Shown piece after piece: positions 52,656 through 63,205 of a stretch of DNA of 64,000 nt. The translations under genes were made by a program, and so were the position numbers. The stretch is from Aporrectodea caliginosa. Taxonomy: Eukaryota; Annelida; Clitellata; Crassiclitellata; Lumbricidae. Each line of letters starts with the position of its first letter. The stretch's first letter is position 1. Location: positions 227,001 through 291,000 of the forward strand of contig JACEVL010000833.1 of NCBI GenBank assembly GCA_020284085.1, in the 5' to 3' direction. Under the pieces are notes generated by a model. The model saw nothing but the letters and a program-made list of their open reading frames with translations. It made no database searches and had not been told where the DNA came from.

Positions 52656-53060
52656 AGAGCTCGAGGGTACGCGTACCCTAAAATAGAATACGTTAAAATA
52701 CGTACGTACCTTTCAAAAAATAGAATACGCGTATGGTACGTATCGTACACGATAATTTTATTTATGGTTTGTTTGCTTAAATTAAATTGAACATTCTTAT
52801 AATGAGCAATGTGTGTGTGTATTTCCTGTTTAACGACTAGCTGTGTGGTAACAAAGACCATTAGCGTCGCCCTCCTCCTTTATCCAGGCTTGGGACTGGC
52901 ACTGTCAGAAAGCAAACAGTGGCGGAGTTCATAATGAGCAATGACGTGGTTAACGTATTTTTGTATTGTTTACGTACCCTAAAATAGGGTAGCCTACGTT
53001 AAAAAACGTACGTACCTTTCAAAAAATAGAATACGTATGGTACGTACCCTCGAGCTTAAT
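52656..53060. mobile_element. Long-inverted-repeat MITE, 405 bp, 8-bp target duplication
   Basis: Flanked by TTATAGGC at 52648-52655 and 53061-53068. The left end has GAGCTCGAGGGTACG and the right end read inward AAGCTCGAGGGTACG. The arms share ccctaaaatag and cgtacgtacctttcaaaaaa. It contains the SINE-D insertion at 52812-52930. Confidence 0.8.
52812..52930 (-). repeat. SINE-D copy, 119 bp, with 13-bp target duplication
   Basis: Flanked by ATAATGAGCAATG at 52799-52811 and 52931-52943. On the minus strand it begins GAACTCCGCCACTG, with two hairpins (CACTG..CAGTG then CCAG..CTGG) and ends in an ACAC tail. The long target duplication indicates LINE-type retrotransposition. Confidence 0.8.
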
Positions 53061-53068
53061 TTATAGGC

Positions 53069-53990
53069 CCTATTTTGTTATTATGTTACTTCGTGCGCCC
53101 GAGCAAGACTGCGTTAGTTCTTATAGCTTTAGCCTTTAGCCTATCAGTACTTTATTAGTACTAATTATTACGCCCGAAGGCAGAAACAAAACATACATGC
53201 ACAAATCTGAACAAACATATTATGGTGATTATGACATGTGAAATACATTACTCTGCAGTAGTAAGCAAACTATTCGCCAGGCGGCAGCATCGGCTGAAAA
53301 TAGGCCCAATCATCACTCTATTGTAAAACCTTTTTCAGTCTTCGCACCCGTACTGCGTGACCCGAGCGAAAATAAACATGTCTCAGGTCATATCCTGAAA
53401 CGAAACCCTCTGACGTTTCTGCCCAGCCCCACACGCATTAGGCCTTCTCAGATGACACCCCCACGACAGCTCAGAAGGCAGTGGACAACCGGTTGTTCAG
53501 TATTTCCGGTGGTGGTGGCTAATAGGCCTAATTACGTAGGACGTAGGCCTACAGGCCATAACAGATAATGTTACGAAACAAACCCTTTTGTCAGACGAGA
53601 TGCGATTGTATCCTTTCCCATCTGCTCATTAAGTAGGCCTACGTTATCAGTCACGACGTGTTGACAGTGAGAGGCAATTATCATGTAGGCCAAGGACTAT
53701 TAAACAAATAAAAAATACTGACACAAAACAGATCCTGAGAACAGACAATTAGCCTAATTAAACAATTGATGCTCATAATTTACAGTCACGCCAGCTGTGA
53801 GCGGGACTGCAACTGGAGACAGCAAATCCTTATAAACTTTAGACATACTGTGCCATGAAAGAAATAAACCTGACTGCTAACTGATGAGCAGGGTCGAGGT
53901 CATCAGGTCGTTTAAAATATGGACAACCGTTTGAATTTTAACAACTAAATGTAAATGCACACTTTTTCAATAGCGACCTATAGTATTATG
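53069..53990. other. Intergenic, GGCCTA-rich, nothing else recognised
   Basis: No exon or bounded element found. Frequent taggccta words. Confidence 0.4.
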
Positions 53991-53994
53991 GCCT

Positions 53995-54180
53995 CGACCT
54001 TGTTCATTTTTCAGTGAATTGATCGGGTGAGATCCTTCACCCCGCTGCCCGTTTGAATGGGCGCCAAGCCATTTAAGGTCCCCGTGTACGGACCGTGCTA
54101 GCCCAAGATTTAAATCTCTCAAATAAGCCACCTTCGGGAAGCGAACCGCCAACCGCACGCTGTCTTGCACATGTCTAGCG
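53995..54180 (-). repeat. SINE-C copy 2
   Basis: On the minus strand it carries GCGGTTCGCTTCCC (B-box-like), then the shared body with gagagatttaaatcttggg and ggggtgaaggatctcacc. About 85% similar by eye to 21235-21410. Probably tRNA-derived. Confidence 0.7.
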
Positions 54181-54611
54181 CATGGGACACAGCCTACGCT
54201 CTAATCATCAATATTATTGTAGCTAACTGGGCCAACAATATCCGTTTGCGGTTTGTAAGTGGACCACGTATCTAGCTTATCAGTTGAGTTATTAGGAAAC
54301 CGTGCAGTGTCCAAATATTCGAACAGGGTCTCTTTAGCCATAATATCGTACTCACATCGTAGGAAGATCATCCGCATAATATAGGCCGCCTATCATCGTG
54401 TAATCTTTCTATGAGAAGTTTTCAGATTAGATTAGCATTAGATTAGTAATATTTACTCAGCATTTTATCCTAGAGACTACAAACGGCCTAAATTGCACAT
54501 CTTCAAGTGATTTCTATCAATTCATTCATAATCTATAAGTCTAAGGTAATGACACGCAAATGGATCCGTAAAAATCAATAATTAGCACTTATAGCACTTA
54601 GCACAATACCA

Positions 54612-54815
54612 CCGTTCTAGTTAGACCTATTGGCAATATAGGCGTAGTTAGACCCATTGGCAATATAGGCCTGGTTAGACCTATTGGCGATATATAGGCC
54701 TAGTTAGACCCATTGGCAATATAGGCCTAGTTAGACCAATTGACAATATAGGCCTAGTTAGACCTATTGGCAATGAATGCCTACTTAGACCGACTTGCAA
54801 TATAGGTCTAGTTGA
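54612..54815. repeat. 27-bp minisatellite, about 7-8 copies
   Basis: The unit is tagttagacctattggcaat plus ataggcc. Each unit contains the ATAGGCCTA palindrome that is dispersed through this end of the window. Confidence 0.93.
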
Positions 54816-55078
54816 CGTTGAACTGAAACTAGAACAGATACGGCCAATCCCTGCTGCCCTTGACCCCTAAGGCCAAAGACGAACGACTTAACGACCATCA
54901 TATTCCTCTACGTGCCATGAAATTATTGCCAATCAACACCAGACATCCATAGACGGACATCCTGGTCTCTTACGTCAGTCAATCGAACATGACCAGCAGA
55001 TAACGTTTCAGAGGAAAACACACAATTCATCTGAACTGGTTTCACTACACTCTGGTGGCTGAGGTGACGAAGAAGATA

Positions 55079-55248
55079 GTAAGCAAGTAGAAAGTGAGTG
55101 AGTGAATGAATGAGTGAGTGAGTGGGTGGGTGGATTGGTTGGGTGGGTGGGTGGGGTGAGTGAATGAATGAGTGAGTGAGTGGGTGGGTGGGAATGGGTG
55201 GGTGGGTGAGTGAGTGAGTGAGTGAGTGAGTGAGTGAGTGAGTGAGTA
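55079..55248. repeat. GTGA/GTGG microsatellite
   Basis: gtgagtgagtg and gggtgggtg runs. The right end is continuous with the LINE copy beginning at 55249, so it is at least partly that element's tail. Confidence 0.92.
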
Positions 55249-55402
55249 TATTCTTTATTTATCCAACTGCATAACCGCACTTTGGTTTACATGAAATTAA
55301 GCATTATGAAGCATTCTTGTTAAAAACGTTTTTCTCATTAAGTTATCCGCCCGTGGGACAATTCGGTCATGCGGTCTGGGACGCAGGGAATAGGGGAGGG
55401 TT
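55249..55402 (-). mobile_element. LINE 3' end, second copy of the 45280 family
   Basis: On the minus strand it matches the last 155 bp of 45280-45890 (complement of gtatattctttatttatcca, tgcataaccgcactttggtt, catgcggtctgggacgcagg). It is strongly 5' truncated. Confidence 0.88.
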
Positions 55403-55411
55403 CTTACAGCA

Positions 55412-55460
55412 TTATGTTAATGATGATGATGACGATGATCATGATGATGACGGTGATCCC
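55412..55460. repeat. GAT microsatellite
   Basis: gatgatgat units, with cat interruptions to about 55480. Confidence 0.8.
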
Positions 55461-55694
55461 ATTAATCGTCATGATCATCAACTAGGTCATCACCTAAATT
55501 CGTATATAGGGGAAGGGGAGGGAAGGAGGAGAGAGCGTATAGAGGGAGAAGGCAGGTGGAAAGGGAAGGGAAGTGGTCGCCATCACTTCGTGGGGAAAGT
55601 GTAAATATAACGCTCCTGGTATCTAGCGGCAGATGGTAAAAATGATGATGACGGCGCCTGTGAGCACGATGAGTATACCACAACGACCATATTA

Positions 55695-55748
55695 CATACA
55701 ATACAATACAATACAATACAATACAATACAATACAATACAATACAATT
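55695..55748. repeat. ATACA microsatellite (LINE tail)
   Basis: Nine or more atacaatac units, directly joined to the LINE 3' end on its right. Confidence 0.92.
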
Positions 55749-56160
55749 ACAAATGGAAATTTATAGTGCGCTTTAACAAGACAGGTCTTGCACTATAGAG
55801 CGCGTTTCGCTACATTGCGTCATAGTGCAATGTGAATAGATGAGTTTTTAATTTTGCTTCAAATTGAGCAACAGATGTGCACTGGCGAACTGAAGTTGGA
55901 CGACTGTTCCACTCTAAGGGTACTGAGATAGAGAAAGCACGATTTCCAAACTTCCGGTTTGTGCGAAGTAGCGTAAAATCCCCTCGCGCGGACAATCGGA
56001 GTCCTCTAGTGTTGGAAACAGAACATGAGGAAGAGGTGTCAGAGTGGATGTGATGCATGAGGAGGGAGATTTTGAAGGCGATACGGGCGCGGATGGGAAG
56101 CCAATGCAGTCGTTGCAGTGTAGTCGTGATGTGATCTCTTGGACCAAGACATTTCAATGA
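55749..56160 (-). mobile_element. LINE C-terminus and 3' tail (CR1/L2-like), minus strand
   Basis: The minus-strand frame reads RDHITTTLQRLHWLPIRARI, then FGNRAFSISVPLEWNSRP and AQFEAKLKTHLF. This is the standard end of CR1/L2-type reverse transcriptase ORFs (H-W-L-P-x-R-x-R-I, A-F-S..P..W-N-x-x-P, F-K-x-x-L-K-T-x-L-F). The stop is at about 55810, and a non-coding tail then ends in the ATACA run. It is the least decayed LINE fragment here, though 5' truncated. Confidence 0.88.
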
Positions 56161-56164
56161 TTAC

Positions 56165-57000
56165 AAGATCAGTTTCCCTCTAATGACTGGCACAACTTCT
56201 GTGGGTAGATCACGCACGACCATCATCTGCTGGCACATAAAATATATCCTCGAGCGTTTATGATACTTCAAAGTTAGATTGACTCAGCGTTAATGCATCT
56301 ATATACTGCATGCTGGACCGCTGGTGGTACAATTAGTCTACTATATTCAGAAGGCCGAGACATGATTTCTGTGGCAAAATCGTATGACATGCAAGTCATT
56401 CCGCATAGATTCTGAACTGTCCTCCCACACGCCCTCTCTCACATGCGCAGATCCGTGGTCCACGTGAATTTGATGACCTATTATAGATGTCGTGAACGGT
56501 GACACGATGCGCGCAGTTTCTGTCATCCTATAGTTCTTGCCTCCTCTTTATCTGATTGAAGCTCTATACGTGATCCATGATCTAAGACTGACTAAGGTTT
56601 TGTCAACTAACTTTTCGCAAGCTTATCATGTTATTACTTGATTCCCACTCTAAGTATAGGGACCTATTCATCCGTTTTTATACTGCAGTCACTGTGAGTC
56701 AGCGTATATGGTATACCTTTGAAGCTTATTCAATTTGTACTTAATTATTCACTCTCTGTATAGATCTAAATAACTTACAAGTATTCAATCAATCAGCCGT
56801 TTATTGATCCTACAGCAACAGAAGACTTACAGGAAATGATCAACAATCAGTCATTTTCAAAATTAATCTGCTGATGCCGTCAACAGGATAGCCCTAAAGG
56901 ATAAAATAATCCGCTATTGCAGGGCTGCCCCTTTTCCACTTTATGTATTCACTCTATGTTTTCACTTTATGTATTCACTCTCTGTATACGCTTAATCGAC
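56165..57000. other. Intergenic, little recognised
   Basis: A retroposon tail-like segment at 56788-56850 (cagccgtttattgatcctac). Otherwise nothing supported. Confidence 0.35.
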
Positions 57001-57002
57001 TT

Positions 57003-57130
57003 ACAAGTAAGTAAGTAAGTATATTCTTTAATGAGAAGCACTAGCAAACGCACACCACTGCTTAATACATTCAAAGAAACAAAATTATATAAACAATTAA
57101 GCCAAGAATTGAATCAGAGAAGTTAGGGTT
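57003..57130 (-). repeat. LINE tail fragment with AAGT microsatellite
   Basis: acaagtaagtaagtaagtat then tctttaatgagaagca has the same layout as the 3' end of the 45280 family, but the body differs. Confidence 0.4.
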
Positions 57131-57144
57131 AGACAGAGGGGAAA

Positions 57145-57438
57145 ATGATGAGCTTAAATAGCCAGACCTATAGGGAAATTTATTTGGATAGTCCCTACTC
57201 ACTCTGCATGTGCTTAACCAACCGTTTGCAACAAATTTTATTAAATAAAATGTCGACAGGAAAATTATCCAAAAGCGGCACTTTGACTAGAAAAATGACT
57301 TTCGAACGATTTAAGACATTAGCTAAACGAAAACTTGTTAGCGTGATTGAACTGCCAATTACAGTCACTGGGTACAAAGCGATATGCTACAAGATGAGTG
57401 AAGAAAGTCAACGCCCAGGGCGATTTAACCGAGAGTAG
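57145..57438 (+). CDS. Unrecognised open frame, 97 codons
   Basis: Codes a Lys/Thr-rich segment (KLSKSGTLTRKMTFERFKTL and then KRKLVSVIELPITVTGYKAI). There is no family I recognise and no signal peptide or coiled coil. It is near the next open frame and could be an exon of the same gene, but the two are in different frames and I see no convincing splice pair. Chance remains likely. Confidence 0.15.
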   Translation: MMSLNSQTYREIYLDSPYSLCMCLTNRLQQILLNKMSTGKLSKSGTLTRKMTFERFKTLAKRKLVSVIELPITVTGYKAICYKMSEESQRPGRFNRE

Positions 57439-57674
57439 GCCTATAGGCCTTTAGCGTTTAGCCTATAAGTCTTACAACGATCAAACGAATTAATGGTTGA
57501 ATTATTAAAGCGACACCTCACAAAATTTATTTTATTTCTTTGCTGAACATCGTAGGCCTAATATTAGGCCTATAAGATAAAAGTAGCATTTTAAAGATGC
57601 TCAAGGAATCGGCCATGCATAGGCTACAATAGTCCTATTATAGCCCACAAGACGCCTAGGCTATAGGCCTGTGA

Positions 57675-58160
57675 ATAGCCTACGTACATGGGCTGCAAAA
57701 AATCAACCCGTATCATGATTTGTGGGTTACGCTTGATGGCAATTGTAAAACGATGAATGAGGAACATTCTATAAGTTTAACTTGTCCTTGGTCTTCACCT
57801 TATAAGGCCCACAACGTTATTTTTAAACCTCGTTTACCTCAGACTAAATATAGATGTGCATTCTTGCACGGTCCACAGGGCGGGTCCTTAATCAAAACTG
57901 GCAATAGCGACACGGTTGGTCAGTATACGATAACCTCATACGTGTACGGCGAAAAATACAGGGAATATTTTATTATTAGAGAGGAAGTAGCCTACGATGA
58001 AAACAAGATCTTTGAGATCACGACGAGAACTTTGACTCAGAATGTATCAGAAGCCCTTCCTCGTATACATTCCTCCACGTTTGTCCTTCCGCACTCTCCG
58101 CCCGTTCTTGCGGTCATGTCGATTTTTGTGACTTCTTCGTGTCTTCTGCTCCTTTTATAA
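57675..58160 (+). CDS. Unrecognised ORF, Ig-like pattern with hydrophobic C-terminus
   Basis: Open from 57675 to a TAA at 58158, with no ATG before MNEEH (57753), so if real it is a last exon. It codes HSISLTCPWSSPYKAHNV, a later YRCAF, and NSDTVGQYTITSYVYG, resembling an Ig fold's B-strand Cys and D-x-G-x-Y motif, though the last expected Cys is Ile. The end, SPPVLAVMSIFVTSSCLLLL, is a short hydrophobic tail with no basic residues after it, like a GPI-anchor signal. Function is not assigned. Confidence 0.3.
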   Translation: MAYVHGLQKINPYHDLWVTLDGNCKTMNEEHSISLTCPWSSPYKAHNVIFKPRLPQTKYRCAFLHGPQGGSLIKTGNSDTVGQYTITSYVYGEKYREYFIIREEVAYDENKIFEITTRTLTQNVSEALPRIHSSTFVLPHSPPVLAVMSIFVTSSCLLLLL

Positions 58161-58194
58161 TTATAGTTACTCATAAGTTCTTCATAGTCCTTCC

Positions 58195-58300
58195 CATTCA
58201 AGGGCGTAACTACTAACTTTGCCCCACAAAGGGACGGTGACCAATCCTTCATCCATCCCCTCTTCCTTCACTCTCGATTTCCATTCTTCCTCCCTTCCTC
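58195..58300. repeat. Segment shared with 51597
   Basis: agggcgtaact..ctttgcccc then gggacggtgaccaatcc resembles 51597-51650; probably an end of an inverted-repeat element whose other end was not found. Confidence 0.35.
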
Positions 58301-58434
58301 ATATGCCAAAAGAACCTTTATCATGCGAATGTTATGCGGCTTTGTGTAAATTGTCGACATCATTTAGGCCTATACCTCTTGTAATTGTAAAAGCTATTGT
58401 GCGTTTGCTGGTATACTGTCTGAAAAGAATACTG

Positions 58435-58485
58435 TTACTCACTTACTTACTTATTTATTTATTTACTTACTTACTTACTATATGC
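58435..58485. repeat. ACTT/ATTT microsatellite
   Basis: cacttacttacttatttatt and following. It is the same tetranucleotide as the LINE tails. Confidence 0.8.
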
Positions 58486-58529
58486 AAATGTATAGTATGC
58501 TTATTCCGCCACTTTAAGGTGACTAGCAA

Positions 58530-59340
58530 ATAGCAAAGTAGGCCTACATATTTACATTCCCTTTCGTAACTGTTGATATGTTGACGACGATGAAAACACG
58601 ACGGAGCTAAACAACATTAGCCCGATTGTTAAGTAGGTCTATGCAAAAATACACCGCCGTTAGGGCCTAATTATCATTTTGTCTACGGTCCTTTGCACCT
58701 CGAGCTCGACGCAATTACCTAAAAGCCAGTAATCTGTTAAATTCCTGTAATACTAAAAATTCATTAAGACAACTCCACTGTAATAATTTTCAGCCGTTAC
58801 CCTCATGGATACAATAAACCTGCCATTGAGTTTGACGTCATAGGTGGCCTATAAATAGGCCTATTGTCCATTAGCATCAATGTATTTTGCCGCCCATTTT
58901 GACGTCACTTAGTTCTATTGTTATAGCCCTGTTCACAATAGTTTACGCACGTCATGCAGTAGTATATGCCATAAGCTTACACGCAACCATTTTCTATAGT
59001 AGGCCTATGATAGTAAATGGTTGCTTTCTTCTCTGCTTGTGCAACCGTGACGCTAAGCAGACCCAGTTGACTGAACTGCCTGGGCATCGCCTAGTGTAGC
59101 CTAAACGTGTCAAAATAAGATCCCTGGTGATTTTAAAAATACATTGAAGTTTTTAAAAGTGTTCTCGACAGCCTATAGGCATGCTCTGGGTAGCTTGTTT
59201 TAACAACGGTGATGCAATCTTGTATGAAGGCTGGTTTGTTTCGACCTTTTACCTTATTCTGTCGACAGTCTGCATGACTTGTATTGCATGGGGTAAGCCG
59301 CGATGTAATCTATAGCGCGATATAAACTTAAACTATCTTT
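58530..59340. other. Intergenic, nothing recognised
   Basis: No element or exon supported. GGCCTA words are frequent. Confidence 0.4.
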
Positions 59341-59344
59341 ACAT

Positions 59345-59560
59345 AGGATTGCCATTTAAGAACATTAGTGGTTTATGTGCGTTATATGCACGAACACATT
59401 ATCTTAGATTTTGCTGTAATGGTCCGAAATTTTGGAATGCTGTACCAGTAAGTGTATACAGACTGTAGGCCTAGGCCTATATCCAGTTTAAGAAGCTGTG
59501 GAGTAGTTACTTAAATCAAAGTTGAAAGATTGACCATAATTTAGTTAGTATTGTTTCATT
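59345..59560 (+). mobile_element. Decayed LINE C-terminal relic
   Basis: One frame reads LRFCCNGPKFWNAVPVSVY and, after a break, FKKLWSSYL. The N-G-P-K-x-W-N-x-x-P pattern is typical of a LINE reverse transcriptase end. A GGCCTA-rich insertion breaks the frame. Confidence 0.6.
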
Positions 59561-59599
59561 GTGGAGCTTACATATTATTCTTCATTGTTGGAATGTTAA

Positions 59600-61330
59600 A
59601 TGTTATCAGCTATTTAACAACTGACTATCAGCCATCATCGAATCTAGTTAATGGGGTGTCCCTAATAATTATTAAGCAGGTCTTCTGTCCCTTCTGGGTC
59701 TCCATGCGCTATTCCCTATAGTCAGTGCACTGACATGTAGGCCAACTATGTATTATTGAAACTGTTATATTGTGTTTCTGAGAATTAAAAGTTTATCAGT
59801 TGTCAGTTGACTAATTGGTTAGAATGTTTTTTATCAACTCTTTGTCGAAATGTTCGCTGTTTTTGTCATTTTCACAAGAGAAACCGGATTTTGCGAATTG
59901 GACCAGAAATCCACGGTCTACTTATAACACACATGTCGGGTACACACGTTCTCAGTCAAGATCCTCTTCGGTTTCAATTCATTTTCGTCTTTACTTAATT
60001 ACTTTCGCCTCTGTATGTCTTCCTTTTGAACAGTAAATAGGCCTAACCGTGTAAGCAAGTGAGTAGCCTATATTCAGTTATTGTATCCACTTTCTGATTT
60101 CATCTAAAGCCAATGAACTCTTAGGCTAACTGTCGATACAGGCTGCACTGTTTGAACTCTTGCCTTGCAACGCGCAGTGTCTGAGTTTGAGCCTACTTCT
60201 CAAATCTAATCTAATAGTAGTAGGCCTATATTCGTTTTCGTTTTATTGAGAAAAGCAATCTGACAAAAACGCAGAAATGCTAAGTGCTAACATGAGTGAT
60301 AATGGATAATTAAAGTAATTAGAAAATTTATTTAAAAAATATTATCACATGTAATCTAATGGACTTTTGTAGAGCCACTATTACAATTAATACGGAGTGG
60401 TCGCTTAAGTTTAAGGGAACCATAGTTAATCGCAATTCGTTAGGAAAGCCCGATAGAGATCCGATCGTCATACACGTTATCAGAATATCAGTGTCTGCTT
60501 CCTATTATGATTCATTAACTGCCGCTAAATAAATTGAAGAACTGAAATAAAACTTATTTTTGTGCCTGTGAAACGAAGAATAGGAACGTTTGAAACTCCT
60601 TTGTCGTTCGAATCTCGTAACTGGTCAGTTCAACCAGAACTAGAAGATTTAGGACACGTCCTTCAGGCTTGACCTACCTTTTAGGCGAATGGACATTATC
60701 GCTGCATAAGTTAATACACTATCATGTAGAGACGCCTAAATTAGATTAAATTATAGTTAAACTAGACGTTTGCCCGTCTTAAGACGGTTGAAATGGTTCA
60801 TTTGATTAGGTATATGTCCACCTCCCTCCCTTGCCTCTCCCTGTACCCTTCCCATTCCCCTTCCAATCCACCTCACCTCCCCTTTCCTCCTCTGTATGAT
60901 ATCCTCGTTTTGGGTAAGCGTGTCATATGTCTGTAAGCGTCTACTGATACACTCCGTGCACATGACCCTGTTCGTTGTCCGTTGTGTAAGCGAAGTGGCT
61001 GGTACTCATCCTCCTACGGCGGACTCGCGTAACAGGATTGTTGACTTAACGACAGACATACATTTCTCTGCTATTGTATTAATAATGGTCTAAAAGCTGG
61101 ATTGTTGAATTCTGATTCGAGTTACTCTATAAGTCTCCCTTAATCTGCATTAAAGACCTTTCTTCAACCTGGAAACTAACTGTAAATTATGCCTTAGGAG
61201 GTTTTTATGGATTGGGCGGTGTTAGATAAAACACGCGTATTGCAACCACTTTGGCATATACGATGGTTTTCAAGGATGTAGACCCCTATATGTTAGTACT
61301 TGGTACTTGAACTGATGATCAAGTATTAGT
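59600..61330. other. Intergenic, nothing recognised
   Basis: Includes a probable retroposon 3' region at 59680-59790. The remainder gave no supported feature. Confidence 0.35.
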
Positions 61331-61340
61331 CGAGTATTGT

Positions 61341-61624
61341 GGGGCGCGGTGGTGTAGGGGTATGTTCGGTGCCTTGTAGCCGGAGGGTTGCGGGTTCGAA
61401 TCCACCTCAAGGGGTATGTTTGGTGCCTTGCAGCCGGAGGGTTGCGGGTTCGAATCCACCTCAAGCCGCCGCGTAGGGACCCTGGGCAAGTCCTTCACTC
61501 GCAATTGCTCATGCGCTTCGGCGTGAAACTCCGATTCAGTGTCCGCGCTGTGGTCGGGAGCGCCTCTGAGTAGAAATCTTGAAGGGGCGCTATATAAATA
61601 TCTGAAATGAATTAATGAATGAAT
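61341..61624 (+). repeat. SINE-A copy 2 with duplicated B-box module
   Basis: Begins ggggcgcggtggtgtagggg. The segment from gggtatgtt to ccacctcaa occurs twice in tandem (about 61369-61408 and 61411-61465 hold its two B boxes ggttcgaatcc). It ends gaaggggcgctatataaat plus AATG units. It is flanked by GAGTATTGT (61332-61340) and GAGTATTAT (61625-61633), a likely target duplication with one mismatch. Confidence 0.88.
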
Positions 61625-61996
61625 GAGTATTATCCAGTGGCGGATCCAGAGGGGGGCGATCGGGTCGATCGCCCCCCCTAAGAGTTTAAAAATTATTTTT
61701 TTATTTGAGGATTTTATTGCTATTTGTTTTATTTATACAAATTAATTCAATATATTTTCTGCACACACAACACCTATATTACTACTCTTTGCATACCCTA
61801 AAATAATGTTTTCTCTTATATGAATGTGTTCCGTAGTTTTGCCCACTGGATGACTTTAGCCCAAAATGAAAAATTAGTTTTCCACCTTCTGGCTTTCCGT
61901 TGTTATCACGTGGTTTCGACATCGACGGCGTCTATTTTATTATTCCCATGTACATTCAACTCCATTTTAGCATATTTTATTATTCCTCTGTAGGCC

Positions 61997-62183
61997 CAGT
62001 GGCGTAACGAAGGGTTTCAGCGCCCGGGGGCGAGAGTTGATGACTGCTCCCCCTTTTAATTTTCTTGTTGACTTTTAGTCATTCTTGCCATAGTACTGTG
62101 TACAACTGAAAGCCAGTTTTGTGCCCCTCTGGTGCTGCGCCCGAGTGCGGCTACCCCCCTCTGCCCCCTTCGTTACGTCACTG
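61997..62183. mobile_element. hAT-type MITE, 187 bp, nested
   Basis: Ends CAGTGGCGTAACGAAGGG and, read inward from the right, CAGTGACGTAACGAAGGG. It is flanked by TGTAGGCC (61989-61996) and TGTGGGCC (62184-62191), one mismatch. Confidence 0.88.
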
Positions 62184-62564
62184 TGTGGGCCTACATGCAT
62201 TTATAGACAACTCCATGTCAACGTACTTTATTCAAACGATAGGCCCTGTAAAACCTAAGAAGCAATAATTTGGATTGGTGAAAATAATTCTTTGCGTTAA
62301 TAGAAGTTAGATTGATTAAAATTATTCTTTGCGTAAGCCTATATAGAACTTGGATTAATTTAACATTATTCTTTGCTTAAATAGAAGTTTAATTTATGAA
62401 AATAATTCTTTGCGTAAACAGAAGTTGGATTGATGACAGTAATCATTAAGCTAAAAATCATTCAAATAATTAGCATAAATAGGCCTACGCTAACATGCAG
62501 CTGACCATCCATAATAATTAAATACTCTATTACTCTTTACTGAAAAAAACAAGAATACAATTCA

Positions 62565-63205
62565 TTCATTCATATTGAACATTTAGATAGCGGACCTTCA
62601 AGAAAACTACGCAGAGGCGCTCCCAACTCCAGCACGGCCAAAACGAACAGTCTTAAGGTGAGAAAAGAACATGGGAGAGAAGGTCCTATATGAAAGAGGC
62701 GAAGAAGCCTCAGAGGGAGGCCATTCGAGGTCGAAGGACCACCACCGAGAAAGCGCGGCTCTGCATGAATAGTGGAGGTACCGGAAAAGGGACAAGTACG
62801 TAGGAGACTGTTAAGATGAGCGGAGGTATCGAGAGCCCCTAGCACCAGAGCCGTATAGGCTATACGGCTCTGCCTAGCACTATAGGGACAGGCCAACATA
62901 GCTCGCGAAGATAGGCAGGACTGAGACCCAATAGGCAGCGCCAGACTTGGGCAGCTAATGCTATCCTAAACGTAATCTGAGGGAAGCCAGTGGAGAACGT
63001 CGTGAATGTATCAAGAGAGGTGCACGGCCGATAAGGCGGGCAGCAGAACGCAAGATCCGATCCAAGCAACCCAGTCGACTAGCTGGGAGGCCAGCATGGA
63101 GCGAGCAACAGCAGTCAAGTCTAGTTGTGACGAAGGCATGGATAAGAGTGGAGGTAGCAGAAGCAGTGAGTGACATGTCCAAGGTGACGCCTAGGTCACG
63201 CACAG
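62565..63205 (-). mobile_element. LINE 3' fragment nested in the hAT element; tail donor of SINE-A
   Basis: The minus strand reads RDLGVTLDMSLTASAT, then TLIHAFVTTRLDCCCSLHAG and RILRSAARLIGR, typical of CR1/L2-like reverse transcriptase (L-I-H-A-F-V-T-S-R-L-D-Y-C-N-S-L). Downstream frames give PRFLGGGPSTSNGLPL and LKTVRFGRAGVGSASA. The 3' end (gagcgcctctgcgtag, cttgaaggtccgctatctaa, AATG units) is the same as the SINE-A tail. It is 5' truncated with several frameshifts. Confidence 0.82.
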
